Shown here: piece after piece, positions 46,800-59,129 of the stretch
Numbering within the stretch: the stretch's first letter is position 1
How the letters are laid out: each line of letters opens with the position of its first letter
Program-made: the position numbers and the translations under genes
Notes under the pieces: generated by a model
The model's input: the letters and a program-made list of their open reading frames with translations, nothing else
What the model was told of the DNA's origin: nothing
Databases searched by the model: none
Source: Artemia franciscana
Lineage: Eukaryota > Arthropoda > Branchiopoda > Anostraca > Artemiidae
NCBI RefSeq assembly: GCF_032884065.1
Contig: NC_088875.1
Coordinates: 49,030,971 to 49,094,970, forward strand
DNA length: 64,000 nucleotides
Direction of reading: 5' to 3'

Positions 46800-48590
46800 T
46801 CTTTCCTTTTATCCTAGTCTTTGTTCTGCCTTACTCGTTCACTTTTCACTAAATCTACGTTGCTAAGGTCATTGAACTGCTGCAGAACTTTTGGTAGGCT
46901 TCGCCAACAAAAGTTTAATTTGGTTATGTTAATTGTTAATTTAGTTATTAAAAAAAATATGATAAAATGGTCTTAAAATATGGTGCATTCTTTAAACCAA
47001 CTTTATTCTCAAATCCTGGCTTCAAATCAATGTTGTTAGTTTTAAGATATACCATGTACAAAAGCTTCTGTTCAATTACTTTGCTCCAAAACATAAAACC
47101 TAATACAAGCTATGCCGTAATTCTAAAATTTGATTGCCACGTAAACACTTAACAACTATGTCATTGGTTTCGTTATTATTTAGAATCGTTTGTTAACTAT
47201 TTGCATAAAGACAAATTCATCTTCTTTAAAGCGATCGAAAACTAATTAAATGGCACACCAAATAGCACAATTATGCAATCCCTCGTCCCTTAATAGGTTC
47301 GGGGTCCAGTGTGTTTCCCCCGGAAAATGCATCCCCCCTTACCATTCCCACCTGGAAAATTCTTCCGAAATGTTAAATTGGGAAAAACTCGGAAAAGGAG
47401 AATACGCACCTGACAGGGTTTCAATGTAAACAAGGTGCAACATGCCCACTATTCTGATAAATTGTTGATATTGTGGAGGGGGGTTTCGAAGAGTCAAATT
47501 GCCCAACTTCTACCTCCGTTAATATGGACTGAAAATCCTCACGTTATTACGCTCAAGCAAAATTCAATATATCCACTTTTCTGCTAGAAAGTTAAAGAAA
47601 GGTTGCTAGAGGGGTCAAAGGTGCATATTATGGCATATACGGCATGCCGTTGATTTCCATCATTTGGAGAATAATTTGCTAGGAGTTGCCGTCGGAGGAA
47701 CAATCGCATTGAAAGAGCCAGGCAGGAGTGTTGCTTGTTTTTATCTTGAATTTTTGTGTCGCAGTACTAACCTTTGATTTGTAATCTGCAAAATCCTCCT
47801 AAGGTACAAACTTAGTTGTTGGAAATTGGATGCTCATAATCCAATCTTGGCATCACATTTTAAGTGACTTCAAAAACGCTTAAATATCAGCTTCCGTATG
47901 GTAGTTGTGATAAGAGATGGTCATGATCAGGAGGCCGTGGAATGATTTTCAAATTCTTAATTGCAATATTAGGCTCATAATTATAACCCAAATTTTTTTT
48001 GGAAATTAAGCACTATTCCTCGAAATGCATTACTCATTATGTTTTGGTATTGGATTCCTAAATTGAAATAATAACCTCAGGTTTTCACTCAATAATATCA
48101 TAAGTAGTTAATACCAATTTTGTTGAGAATCAAATGTTGAATACGTACTGAATATATTATTTATCTTTACGTCTGTATCGTATTGTTTATCTCAGGTTTG
48201 TAATCAACAAGCTCAAAAACTCTTCATACAAAATTTGGTGGAGGCTAGTTGTCATTTGTGAATTATAGCCTATGCTTAGTGTTTCTTAATTTGGGACATT
48301 CATTATGTGATTTTAATTTTTTTCGATAAAAAATTAATTACTTAGGGCAATTTGCTAAATAATCTCTGACTGATCATGAATCGAAAGTAGTCGAGCATAT
48401 CTATATTCGAGAAGCTGGGACGGGATGGTCATTCAGGAGCTAGTCCTACTGTTGGCCATCCAAGAACATATAGATCCTTGTTGACTTATATAAGAGCATG
48501 ACTTTATATAATATTTTGGTCTGTGCTCCACAATTAGCCCCAAATTTGTAATCCCTTAACTCAGCCTTCTGCTGGTGGTCCAGCTTAAAG
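46800..48590. other. No recognised gene
   Basis: Short open frames only. I recognise no domain, splice-bounded exon or family repeat. Confidence 0.35.
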
Positions 48591-48611
48591 GGACACGTGA
48601 CTCTTCGCCTT

Positions 48612-48838
48612 CAATCGGAACGGTCTGGTGCAAGCGTGACTGCTTCTTGTAGATCAGTACGGATCATGGAAAGGTACTTGATAATCCTATCCCTTCGTCT
48701 GAACCAAGGCTCTCTGCAGGGGCGCTTCCAGCCATGCGAAAGATAAAGACTGAATAGTTTGCTGGCGGGTGTTTCTGCTGGCGTGTGGACCAAATGACTG
48801 AACCACCGTAGAGTTCGTGCTTTGAACTGACGCCTCAT
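48612..48838 (-). pseudogene. LINE C-terminal tail fragment
   Basis: The minus-strand frame reads ARTLRWFSHLVHTPAETPAS, then HGWKRPCREPWFRRRDRI and later EAVTLAPDRSD. It follows the C-terminal pattern of many non-LTR retroelements after the RT: 'R.LRWFGHv.R....T.a', 'gkRp.GRP..rW.D.I' and 'a.DR..W'. No RT palm is seen nearby, so only the tail remains. Confidence 0.7.
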
Positions 48839-48839
48839 T

Positions 48840-50280
48840 TGAAGTTTGACGCCTCAATAACAAAATCTTTAAACACCATTCTTTTGAAAAAATAATGTCC
48901 GGGTTTTTGGATGGGGCATGTACAAAGGGCCTCACTCCTTTCTATAATACATTTCTGGAAGAAGTTGTTAAGCGTTCGTTTCTAATGATGTCCAGGAGTC
49001 AAGTAGACTTAAGAAAATCCTTGCACCACTCCGAGTTCGACAAGGTATAACATGCTATTTAAACATATCTATGTAGACCTTGATTTAAATGGGCTCTTGG
49101 CGTAATTTGACAACCTCACTCTTGAACGGCGTCTACTTTGTTGCCCCGAGAAGCACGTTTTTTGGACCTCGTGACCAAAGGCAATCTCATGCCATCTGCC
49201 GTTTTCAATTTTGACATTGACCATTCTGGTTCTGATTCGATGCTATATAGGGTTGTAGGGGTATAGCGTTTGTTTAAGAGGTAATAGGCTGCCTTCCGGG
49301 TCGCTTTCGGCCCTTGAGAAGTGTTCTAGAATCTAGATTTTTTTTTATATATATTTACGATTGGATGAGCTCCTTTCTAAGCAAATACAATAATCTCTTT
49401 TACACAACGAGGGAAAAAAAGTCTTGCAATGCTTTTGCGTTAACGACGACATGATTTAAATCATTTTCAAAGCTGTCAGTTCATTCCCATTACTTAATCA
49501 ATAAAATTAATATGTCTTACAATATGGGAGATATAGGAAGACCCAGTAAAGTATATAGCCTAACCATATGTATACATTGGGCATAAAATTGGTGCAAAAT
49601 TGATTTGGATGGTAATTGTAATTTTTACCCGTGTCAGGCAGAGAGACGGTCCTCTGTGTAGTGGTTTTAGGCTTCTCACAAAAATAAGTTTTATTCCACG
49701 ATGTGTATCGTATCCCTTTTTGGGGAGTTTATATCCTGTTTCTGAAATTCCACCCATTTTTCACATACTAATATCAATAATGACTAACTTTAAAATCATC
49801 ACATTTTACTTATTTAGAACGAGCATGAAGAATATATTTTCTTGTTGCATTCATTGTAATTAAAACTTCGTTTTTAGAGTTTAGGTTTCAGTTGATAAGG
49901 GCCACTTTTCACTTGTAGCTTGTTACTACAAGGTGTTTGATGCAAGGATCTCCTAAATGGGAAGTAGGCTACTACTCCCTCCTTCGATTCTCAATTTTTA
50001 CGTTCTAGTTTAATATTTGTGTTGATTTACAATTCCGCCAGAATGGTAATGATCCCTGAACATATGTACTCCTCCAAATATTTACCAGGATTGGTGTCTG
50101 AAATATGAAAAATTAGTTTAAGTTTTCAAGGGGAGTGTTTTGAACCTCCTCCCTTATGGGAAAATGTCTAACAGTGTTCATAATCTCCCTCCACCTTTTC
50201 ACCTATTGTGCTGGTAATCCTGCGAATATAGTCTTTTATGCTGGTTTAAAATATATAAGTTTCATCAAATTTAGTCTTAC
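48840..50280. other. No recognised gene
   Basis: I see nothing convincing. Near 49880-49930 a fragment ('TTTTTAGAGTTTAGGTTTCA', 'CTTGTTACTACAAGGTGTTTGA') resembles the end of the dispersed family of 36465-37725. Confidence 0.35.
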
Positions 50281-51990
50281 TTATCAAAAGTTACGAGTCT
50301 GAGAAAATTTGCCTTATTTTGGAAAATAGGGAGGACCATCTTAAGGGACGAATGCGCTCCTGCGCGCTACCACTGCATCTGAAACTGGAAGCACAATATA
50401 TAATTTTTCGGGGATTCAAAACGATTAGCTCTATCCGAATTATGGGTCGATGGCTTTTTGGCATTCTTTTGGTGCCATATTGTTGTTCTGTGCCACAAAA
50501 TGGCAGAAAACGAAAATTTTGTTGAAATGAGATTTTCCCAGATTTTGCTGCACAATTGCTTCGACACCCCTAGGAAAAAAAGAAACGCACACGTAAAAAA
50601 ATCTTCTTGGAAAAAATACGAAATTCCAAGTTTTCTTTTAGATAGGTGCTCGAAAACTCTGTATTACGGTTCCTGGATATGCTGAATTTGGTGATGTAAT
50701 TTTTCATTAAGACCTTTGCCCTTTTTTTTGGGGGGGGGGGGGTTTAGAGATAGAGCAAATCTTCTCAGGCAAGTAGCTGCTGATGGGTAACTTCAATGTT
50801 TAACTATTAATGGTAAATTTTTACATATTCAGAATCACGATAAAAGCTCATTTTTTTATATATTAATTGTTGTGAAAATTGTATTTTTTAGAGTTTCCCT
50901 TACTATTAGCCCATGTTGCTCCTTAGTTGCAGTTTCGTAACTACGAACTGTTTTATACAGCGAATTTCTATCATGAGCTTAAACATGAGCTTAAATTCTT
51001 GTAATGAATGTAGAAAGCTTTTCTGGCCGAAATCATCCTGATAAAATTTTTACTCTCTAATAATTGAGTTTTTACTCCCTAATATAGGCCCTAGGGATTT
51101 GATCAAATCACTGGCTTTATAACATCACTGAACCGTATACAGTGCAAGCTATACTAAACTGTATAACTTGCACTTTACTTACCGTTGAGTACCATGCACA
51201 GGTTGAAAAAGACATCTTAACTTTTCCCTTCATCTATGAAACGTTTTTTGTTGATCGGTATCCTTACGGCTAAACTAGTGTAGTCAAACAATTTGTGGAA
51301 ACTAGTTGTAAGTAAGGTAGGACTCAGCCCAATAGTAATCGAAACTCTGAAGACAGAAGTCTGATAACAATAGATACATGAAGTGTATTCTCCTGATGAG
51401 CCCTTATGTTGGGTGTTGCCTCTGAATTATTTGTCTATATTATTTTTTCTATTGTTTGGTAAATGACGACTTATACTTATTGACGACACGACTGTCTGTC
51501 CATGGATTATTCTTTATGGTTGATTGTGTGTGGCTATGCTGTTTGACCTATGTGATTGTATGGATGAGTAGGGTTAAGGCCTCATTCAAGTGCTGGTCTA
51601 TATTAATCACCAATTTAGGAAAACAGTCTTCCTTTTCTCCTTCTGTCTCTCTTTTTTTTTTTTTTTTTTTTTTTTTTTCTTTTTTTTTTTGTGCTGTTGC
51701 ATTGGTGATTTCTCTTTTCATGATATAAGATTCATTAACTTTAATGTTACCATCATAAGCTACGAGCCTGAGAAAATTTGCCTGATTTTCGAAAAAGGGG
51801 AAGCACTCCCATAATGTCAGTAAATCTTAATAAAAATTGCACTCTCAGATTCAGCGTATTATTACCCCCGTACTGCAGAGGTTTCAAGCTCCCGTCTACT
51901 GTGGGTAGCTTCCCTCATATACGGAATAATTTCTGTCCGTTTTAAGTTTTAATGTTGCTCCTTACTTTCAGGGAAAAAACTTCTTGTTTT
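50280..51990. repeat. Fragments of the dispersed ~600-bp family and a T-rich tract
   Basis: Complement-orientation pieces lie at 50280-50340, 51265-51350 and 51740-51900 ('AGCCTGAGAAAATTTGCCT', 'CAGATTCAGCGTAT'). A forward piece at 50700-50965 ends in CAGTTTCGTAACTACGAACTG. A tract of about 35 T with one C occupies 51650-51690. A foldback-arm fragment follows at 51920-51990 (TACGGAATAATTTCTGTCCG). Confidence 0.65.
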
Positions 51991-51999
51991 TATTTAATG

Positions 52000-53130
52000 A
52001 CAATCAAGATTTTACTCCAGAGGAAAAATAATTGTGCCGGTAGGCTGAAATACAAAAGTAAAAATGTAAAGAAATCTTATATTTTCTAGTTTTGGCACAG
52101 AAGTTGACGTTTAAGTGTAAAATTTATTAGTTTTTACTAGAGCGTAACTACTTTTTGCGTTTTGACCTTGAATTTTGCATTTTTGGTGTATGTCTTAGTG
52201 GCATTTGATAATGTTCAAATCAGTTATATTAACTAAGTCATTAATCACTTCTAATGAATAATTTCAGTACATCGCGTTCTTCCTCGAGCTCCATAATTTC
52301 ATTTTGCTTATTTTCCGGAATTTTACGTTTTCAAATTACATTCTATGTCAGGGAGAGACCAAAGCCCCCCTCCCCACTTTGGAAATCTGGACGCCCCTTA
52401 AAAATGTGTCAAAATAGAACAGTAAGAAACATTCCTCATTGATTCCTGGTGAAAACCTAACTTCGGGTTTGTGGGGGCAGTTTTGATTGGCCAACTACCT
52501 TTCTGCAATAATTTTAAAAACTCATTGGTGGTTATGTCTGACATTCTTGTCTTTTTTTCTAAGATGTACTTGCTTATAGTTTTGAGCACTCCTGCGTGCA
52601 GGGGGGCTCTGTTAGTGGAACTAGAGGAACCTCTCTAAAATTTGGTATAAGCGTCATCACAAAGAATGATGGACCAAAATTGGTCTCCATTCTATTTTGG
52701 ACCACTTATCATCTAGAAACAACCCTTCGATACCTCCTCAGTGGTCAAATTTATATAGCCACCTCGTCACAGGGGTATACCAAGGGGACCATTGGGACCC
52801 AATCCACGAGAAATCGTAAATCTTTCTGAATTTATCGGAAGTCATTCAAATTATCAAATGAAATTCACTTTTTTATTATTACCTCTCCCCGCCAATTGTT
52901 TATTGTCGCCCCCTCCCCACAACACAAATTCCGGGTACGCACCCGCCCTTTATCTGTATTGAATCTCGTTTAATGTCTGGATTATGAATATTTATCTTGA
53001 AGTCTGTAGGCTAGTCATTTATGAGCTTTCGAATCACATTTTACCCAATCCTTTTGTCTTAAATACTAATTTTTAGCTTTAAATTTGTTTTTAAAAACAT
53101 AAGGTATCATTAACTAATTAATATTTTATC
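52000..53130. other. Region upstream of the LRR exon; no gene recognised
   Basis: The open frames 52254-52442 and 52596-52829 have no recognisable domain. A promoter or non-coding first exon for the LRR gene could lie here or further upstream, but I cannot point to one. Confidence 0.3.
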
Positions 53131-53139
53131 TATTTTCAG

Positions 53140-53291
53140 CTATACTCTGTTGTGCATTACCCGTTCACTTTGAGAGGATAAGAAAACTCCGCCAGTTTTG
53201 TCAGAAGTTTCAGTTGCTTTTGGAGCTTTATCAAGGAAAGTGAAGAGAATAATAATTTAAGTGCTTATTAGTTTTAATTGAAATATGTGAA
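53140..53291 (+). other. Probable 5' UTR part of the LRR-gene exon with splice acceptor
   Basis: A pyrimidine-rich TTTATCTATTTTCAG ends at 53139, preceded by a branch-point-like TTAACTAATT near 53110. This suggests a non-coding exon upstream and an exon of about 313 nt (53140-53452) with 152 nt of 5' UTR. TGA and TAA codons lie close before the ATG at 53292, so translation cannot start much further upstream in frame. The acceptor is inferred from consensus only; transcription could instead start within this stretch. Confidence 0.45.
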
Positions 53292-53452
53292 ATGAACAAG
53301 TTTGGGATGATGGTGATTTTTCTTCTTTTCGGATTAGCAACAGCTGAAGAATTATGTCCTGATATCTGCTCTTGCTTTGGTGGACTGGTTGATTGTAGCA
53401 AGAAAGGCTTAAGTGATGTACCTGATGATCTTCCGAGTTGGACAGAATTTTT
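53292..53452 (+). CDS. First coding exon of a secreted/membrane LRR protein, LRIG/lambik-like (partial gene)
   Basis: The exon begins at an ATG and reads 53 codons plus two bases before a perfect GTAAGT donor at 53453. Residues 1-18 (MNKFGMMVIFLLFGLATA) form a classic signal peptide with a likely cleavage site before EE. Next comes an LRR N-terminal cap with cysteines at 22, 26, 28 and 35, giving the spacing C-x3-C-x-C-x6-C. The following residues GLSDVPDDLPSWTEF match the first strand of an LRR domain. 'DLPSW' just before the first leucine-rich repeat is what I recall from LRIG proteins (vertebrate LRIG1-3, fly lambik), which are single-pass membrane proteins with LRRs and three Ig domains that modulate receptor signalling. 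Slit or another LRRNT protein is the alternative. The exon ends in phase 2 (TT|), so the next codon is probably Leu. No downstream LRR exon was found up to 64000, so intron 1 seems to exceed 10 kb. Confidence 0.8.
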
Positions 53453-53459
53453 GTAAGTA

Positions 53460-54480
53460 TCGATAACTATGATTAATCTGGGTAAAAGTTATTTATAGGA
53501 CTAAGTACGTGAGAAGAAAAAGAGATATATCGTTAAACCTCCAGTCAATATTCTTACGAAATTAAATAACTAATTCGGTCGCAATTTCACTCCATCACCC
53601 TCTGATGCTGTATCGGCTATAGGCCTAGAATCTGTGGGTGAGGAATACCGTAGGAATGTAAGAATATAAAATGGAAGGAATTTAATGTCAGAAAAACCGA
53701 TTGGGCAGCTGCCCTAATGGGGCTAGGTGTAGCCCTAGACTATAAACGAAAGATTGCTAAATTTATGGGCTTTGTGTTATTTTTTTTACTTATTTTTGTT
53801 CATCAACTGGTTCACAACGCTAAACAAATTGAAAAAAAGAAGACAGCAACCTGAGAGCAACAGCGGTTTTACGAGATTGCACTCATAAATGTGCGTAAAA
53901 TAATCCCAATTTATATAAAAATTTACTAGACATGAGGGCAGATTCAATACTACTAGCTATTTTCAGTGGCGTAATTTCGTCAAAATCCTAGGCCGAAGAG
54001 AAGTGGGACCCAATTTCAAATCAAGTGGAAATTACAGTGAAATCTGAAAAATGAGTCTGGCGTATGCTAATTTCAGCAGTGAATCTACTGTTGAGGATTT
54101 TCAACTTTTTACCTACACCACTTCCCTCTCCAGAGCATGGACTTTTATTAGTTCGGAAATTTTTGTACATGGTAAATAAAACCCACAGAATAATTAACCA
54201 ACTCGTGGGAGGGATTTGGCAAAATATTAATTCAGTTTGGAGATTAGAGTGGCTCAAGGACAATTCAATTTACATATAAAACTCGGGGTAAATATTTGGA
54301 TGTTGAGGGGGTGTGTAAAAAATGAATGTTATATTTGGATTTACGATGAAATTCTGTCTCTAAATATATATATCTATTTCTCAGCTATATTTTAGTGAGT
54401 TAATCCGGGAATTTACATTTTTTCTTGTTATTTTCCGCTGTCTTATTTGAAATATTATACCTGTTTTTTTTTCGTTTCGT
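53460..54480 (+). other. Start of intron 1 of the LRR gene; nothing recognised
   Basis: The stretch follows the GTAAGT donor at 53453. No LRR-encoding exon or element was recognised here. Confidence 0.4.
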
Positions 54481-54690
54481 TTTGTTTGTAACGAAGTAAT
54501 AAAACGTATTTCAAACAGTAGGCTGTACGAAAAGTTTGGTCTAATCCCGCTTTCTAGGGCTATAATGAGAGAAAGGTTGAGATGGATAGGGCACGTTCTG
54601 CGTATAAAGGATGATAGATTGTCAAAGATTGTCCTTCTATGGCTAAATGGAAAGCAGGTCGTCCGCGGTTGGGTGGGAAAGCGTCGTAGG
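54481..54690 (+). pseudogene. LINE C-terminal tail fragment in intron 1
   Basis: The frame from about 54481 reads CNEVIKRISNSRLYEKFGL, then IMRERLRWIGHVLRIKDDRL and SKIVLLWLNGKQ. It then stops after GKRRR at about 54690. 'RLRWIGHVLRM.DDRLPK..L' is the typical tail of non-LTR retroelement ORF2. It lies on the same strand as the LRR gene, with no RT domain next to it. Confidence 0.75.
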
Positions 54691-55201
54691 TAGGTTTAAG
54701 GGAAATTAGAACTTCCTGGGAGGGTGTGAAGAGGGAGGCTTTGAGTAGACTGATATGGAGGAGTGTGCATACCTGTTTTGGCCTCAGACGGCTTTTTTGC
54801 GGCGAGTTGTTTGTAATAGTAGATGTAGATGATTTGTAAGTATAAAGGCATTGTGGTCTAAGAAATTATTGAGGTGTTTTTCAGAAGCTAGAGGAGGACA
54901 TTCTTTATTTTCTCTTTCTCCATTTTGTTACTTGTCTATGAGTCGGACAAAAATTTCTGGGTTGTTCAAACTTGGTAAGCCCCCATCCCGAATACGGCAG
55001 TGTCTCTCTGCCCCCTCCCCTTTGGTTCTTCTGCCTCATAAATGAATTTATATTCTGAATATGCGTCTTAAAAAGTTATCTTCAACTCCATATCTCCGTT
55101 CCTTCTTTCTTTACTTAAGGATGTATCCTAGATAAATTCTTGACTCTTCAACCACTCCAGAAAATAGTAAAAGTCACTGAACTCTAGAGCTTTAGTGAAA
55201 T

Positions 55202-55495
55202 TAAATAAAAAAAACTAATTTTTTTAGCTGAAAGTAAGGAGCGACGTTAAAACTTAAAACGAACAGAAATTACTCCGTATATGAAATGAATTGTCCCCTC
55301 CGCAACCCCTCGCTCTTTACGCTAAAGTTTGACTCTTTGCCACAATTCTACTTTTTAAAACAATTAAAAGCTTTAGCGTAAAGAACGAGGGGCTGCGGAG
55401 GGGACAATTCATTTCATATACGGAGTAATTTCTGTTCGTTTTAAGTTTTAACGTCGCTCCTTACTTTCAACTAAAAAAAATTAGTTTTTTATTTA
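55202..55495. mobile_element. Foldback element, ~130-bp near-perfect arms
   Basis: The left arm (55202-55333) contains AAGTAAGGAGCGACGTTAAA, 'ACGAACAGAAATTACTCCGT' and 'CGCTCTTTACGCTAAAG'. The right arm (about 55365-55495) is its reverse complement with few mismatches. The loop is about 30 bp. No ORF is present. Confidence 0.9.
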
Positions 55496-55789
55496 ATTTC
55501 TGAACGTTTTTGAATTAATGCATGTTTGGTTTTGGCTCTCCACACTTAAATTATTAAAATGAAATTTGTATATTAATTCTTTTTTTGGCTAAATGGCTTT
55601 CTCTTAGTTTTGATCAGACGATTTTGAAAAATAAGGGGTGGAAAAGGAGGCCTAGTTGCCCTCGAATTTTTTGGTTACTTAAAAAGGCAACTAGAACTTT
55701 TAATTTTTAACGAACGTTTTTATTAGTAAAAAAATGTACGTAACTTCAGAATTAACTTACGTAACAAACTTTCATAACCTTATATTTTT

Positions 55790-56070
55790 ATTATGTATAC
55801 GAGGGGGTTTGTACCCTCGTTAATACCTCGCTCTTTACACTAAATCGTAAGTTTTGTCCCAATTCTTTAAGAATGACCCCTGAATCAGAAAGGCCGTAGA
55901 ATAAATAGTTGAAATTACTAAAAATACTTTAGCATAAAGAGCAAGGTATTTATCTCCTCCTAAATACCTCGCTCTTTATGCTAAAGTATTTTTAGAACCC
56001 CTCATATGCGTAATAATCTCTGTTCGTTTTAAGTTTCAATGCTACTTCTTCCTTTCATTTGAAAAAAACG
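55790..56070. mobile_element. Composite foldback fragment with an inner palindrome
   Basis: Foldback-family ends ('CCTCGCTCTTTACACTAAA' and 'TCTGTTCGTTTTAAGTTTCA') enclose a nearly perfect palindrome at about 55918-55997. Its arms are about 35 bp (CTAAAAATACTTTAGCATAA and complement) around an 8-base loop. The right part runs into the left arm of the larger inverted repeat. Confidence 0.75.
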
Positions 56071-58405
56071 TTTTCATGTTTATTTTGCATTGTTTCCTTA
56101 TAGTAATGCTAGAGAATCCTGCGCCCTTGTCATTGAATTTTTCTTCCCCCATGACAGATTCCTCCAAGAAAAGATCCTCCAACATAGCCCCCTCTCCTCA
56201 GCCCCCTGAATAAAATCCCCCTGAAAACGTCTGTACACTTCCCAATAACCATTACTATATGTAAACACTGGTCAAAGTTTGTAACTTGCAGCCCCTCCCC
56301 CAGGGATTGTGGTGTGGTAAGTCATCCTCAAAGACATAATTATTATGGTTTTCGACTATGCTGAACAAAATGGCTATCTCAAAATTTTGATCCGTTGACT
56401 TTGGGAAAAAATGAGCGTGGGAGGGGGCCTAGATGCCCTCCAATTTTTTTGTCACTTAAAAAGGGCACTAGAACTTTTCATTTCCGTTAGAATGAGCCCT
56501 CTTGCGACATTCTAGGACCACTTGGTCGATACGATGACCCCTGGAAAAAAAAAACAAACAAACAAACAAATAAACACGCACCCGTGATTTGTCTTCTGGC
56601 AAAAAATACAAAATTCCACATTTTTGTAGATAGGAGCTTGAAACTTCTACAGTAGGGTTCTCTGATACGCTGAATCTGATGGTGTCATTTTCGTTAAGAT
56701 CCTATGACTTTTAGGGGGTGTTTCTCCCTATTTTCCTAAATAAGGCAAATTTTCTCAGGCTCGTAACTTTTGATGGGTAAGACTAAACTTGATGAAACTT
56801 ATATATTAAAAATCGGCATTAAATGCGATTCTTTTGATGTAGCTATTGATATCAAAATTCAATTTTTTAGAGTTTTGGTTACTATTGAGCCGGGTCGCTC
56901 CTTACTACAGTTCGTTACCACGAACTGTTTGACTGTTGGTCAAAATACGGATATCCGGACCAATGTGTTTAAGGCCCTTAACCCAATTCCTTAGTTTATC
57001 TGTGATAGTTTTTTTTTATTTTAGTCCTCACCAAAAAAGCAGGACACTTTTATTGGGTGAACACTTCTATTTTCAAAAATACTTCTTTTTTCGGTTGTCG
57101 CTGAAAAAAACTCATATTTTGGTGTTTCCATTGAATAGAATCAAAGAACAATATTGCCCCCTCCCCTAGATTAAAAATGCCCCTGTCCTCTAGGTTTTCA
57201 TGAATGGGCGCCCTGTGTAGAAGAAGAAAATATTTTATTGTTATAGTTGTGGCAATAAATTTTTTTCATCATTGTTTTCTTCATTTTAAATTTACTTGAA
57301 TGGTAGCCTATCATATGATGAAGCAGCCTATTAAGTTTTTAGCAAAACGCAAAAGATGCACTAAAGTTCTGAAGAGTGGCAGACCCATTCCAATGCGTGG
57401 TGGTTTCTGTTCTGTTCATGCAAACTTTTTTATTCATCATCTACTTTTTGTCAGTTCTAATCGTTTCATTTTTAAATACCACTCCTACTTTTCGTTGAAA
57501 AACGAAAAGAAATGTAATTATTGAATAGGCAAAGACTAAAGAGAGGGACTGATGTGACGTTATATTATAGCGTTTGAAGAGCGTACGCCTGTGAACAATA
57601 AGCTGAAGAAGAAACGTTTTTTTTTGTAAACATTATTGATTTGTCAAATATGGACTTCATGTATTAAGTCACACTAAAACTACAAAACAATCAGAGAAGT
57701 CCATTGTACAGGTTTAGAGCCCATATATGAAAATGTTGGAATTGAAAAACAACAGATAATTCACCTATGACGGTGAAATTTGTTTAGACCTTAAAAATAT
57801 TTTGGCTAATCAGGGAGGAGAGGGGTACCTCAAAGGTGCATTTTAATGCGGAAACATTCCAACTCGTTAAGCCTTCGGATAAACACAGAATTATTTCTAA
57901 GGGAGAGATGAGGGGAGGGTGGAGGTAGAAATTGATGTATAATCCCCAGAGTCGTATCCAGGACTTGTTTTTTTGGGAGTGGGGGGTACAAAAAATTTGT
58001 ATTTAATTCTCTGATTTCTGGGAATGTTTCTCATCTACGCTATTACTATCAAACAGTTCGTGGTAACGAACTGTAGTAAGGAGCGACCCGGCTCAATAGT
58101 AACCAAAACTCTAAAAAATGGAATTTTGATGTCAATAGTTACATCAAAAGAATCGCATTTTAATGCTGATTTTAAATATATAAATTTCATCAAGATTAGT
58201 TATACCGTCAAAAGTTACGAGCCTGAAAAAAATTGCCTCATTTTAGAAAATAGGGGGGAATACCCCCTAAAAGTCATACAATCTTAACGAAAATCACACC
58301 ATCAGATTCAGCGTATAAGAGAACCTTATTGTAGAAGTTTCAAGCCCTTATCGACAAAAATGTGGAATTTCGCATTTTTTGCCAGAAGACAAATCACGGA
58401 TGCGT

Positions 58406-58437
<32 letters not shown>

Positions 58438-59020
58438 CAGGGGTGATCGTATCGACCAAGTGGTCCTAGAATGTCGCGAATGGGCTCATTCCAACGGAAA
58501 TTAAATGTTCTAGTGCCCTTTTTAAGTGACCAAAAAATTGGAGGGCACCTAGGCCCCCTCCCACGCTCATTTTTCCCCAAAGTCACAGGATCAAAATTCT
58601 GAGATAACCATTTTATTCACCATAGTCGAAAAACCTAATAACTATGTCTTTGGGGACGACTTACTCCCCCGCAGTCCCCGTGGGAGGGGATGCAAGTTAC
58701 AAACTTTGACCTGTGTTTACATATAGTAATGATTACTGGGAAGTGTACAGACGTTTTCAGGGGGATTTTTTTTTGGTTTGGGAGAGAGTTGAGGGGGGGG
58801 GGTTACGTGGGAGGATCTTTCCATGGAGGAACTTCTCATGGGAGTTAAGACTTTCAATAGAGGGGGCGCAGGATTTTCTAGCATTATTTAAAAAAACAAT
58901 GAAAAAATAAATATAAAAAGTTTTTTTCTACTGAAAGTGAGGAGCAGCATTAATACTTAAAACGAACAGAAATTATTACGCATATGAGGGGTTTACCTCC
59001 TCGTAATACCTCGCTCTTTA
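55994..59020. repeat. Large inverted repeat, ~950-bp arms and ~1.1-kb spacer
   Basis: The left arm (about 55994-56945) and right arm (about 58036-59020) are reverse complements over essentially their whole length, including a foldback-family end, the 'GGCTATCTCAAAATTTTGAT' block and the inner terminus CAGTTCGTGGTAACGAACTG. They differ at the A/T tract: AAAC-type repeats at 56548-56575 versus about 32 T at 58408-58438. The spacer (56946-58035) holds unrelated sequence and a fragment of the 26438-27300 family. Open frames within the arms are not conserved as protein. Confidence 0.88.
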
Positions 59021-59129
59021 CAACTATGAAAAACCCATTTAGTCCAAAAAAATTAATATACAAATTTTGTTTTAATTATTTATGCGCGGAGAGCCAAGAT
59101 CAAAAAATGCATTAATTTAAAAACGTCCA

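Noticed and set aside
51456..51814. Two open frames rich in Phe
   Set aside because: They run through a T-tract of about 35 bases, with no domain and no conservation.
52596..52829. 77-codon frame just upstream of the LRR exon
   Set aside because: No domain recognised and no splice link to the exon at 53140; it looks like part of an unrecognised repeat.
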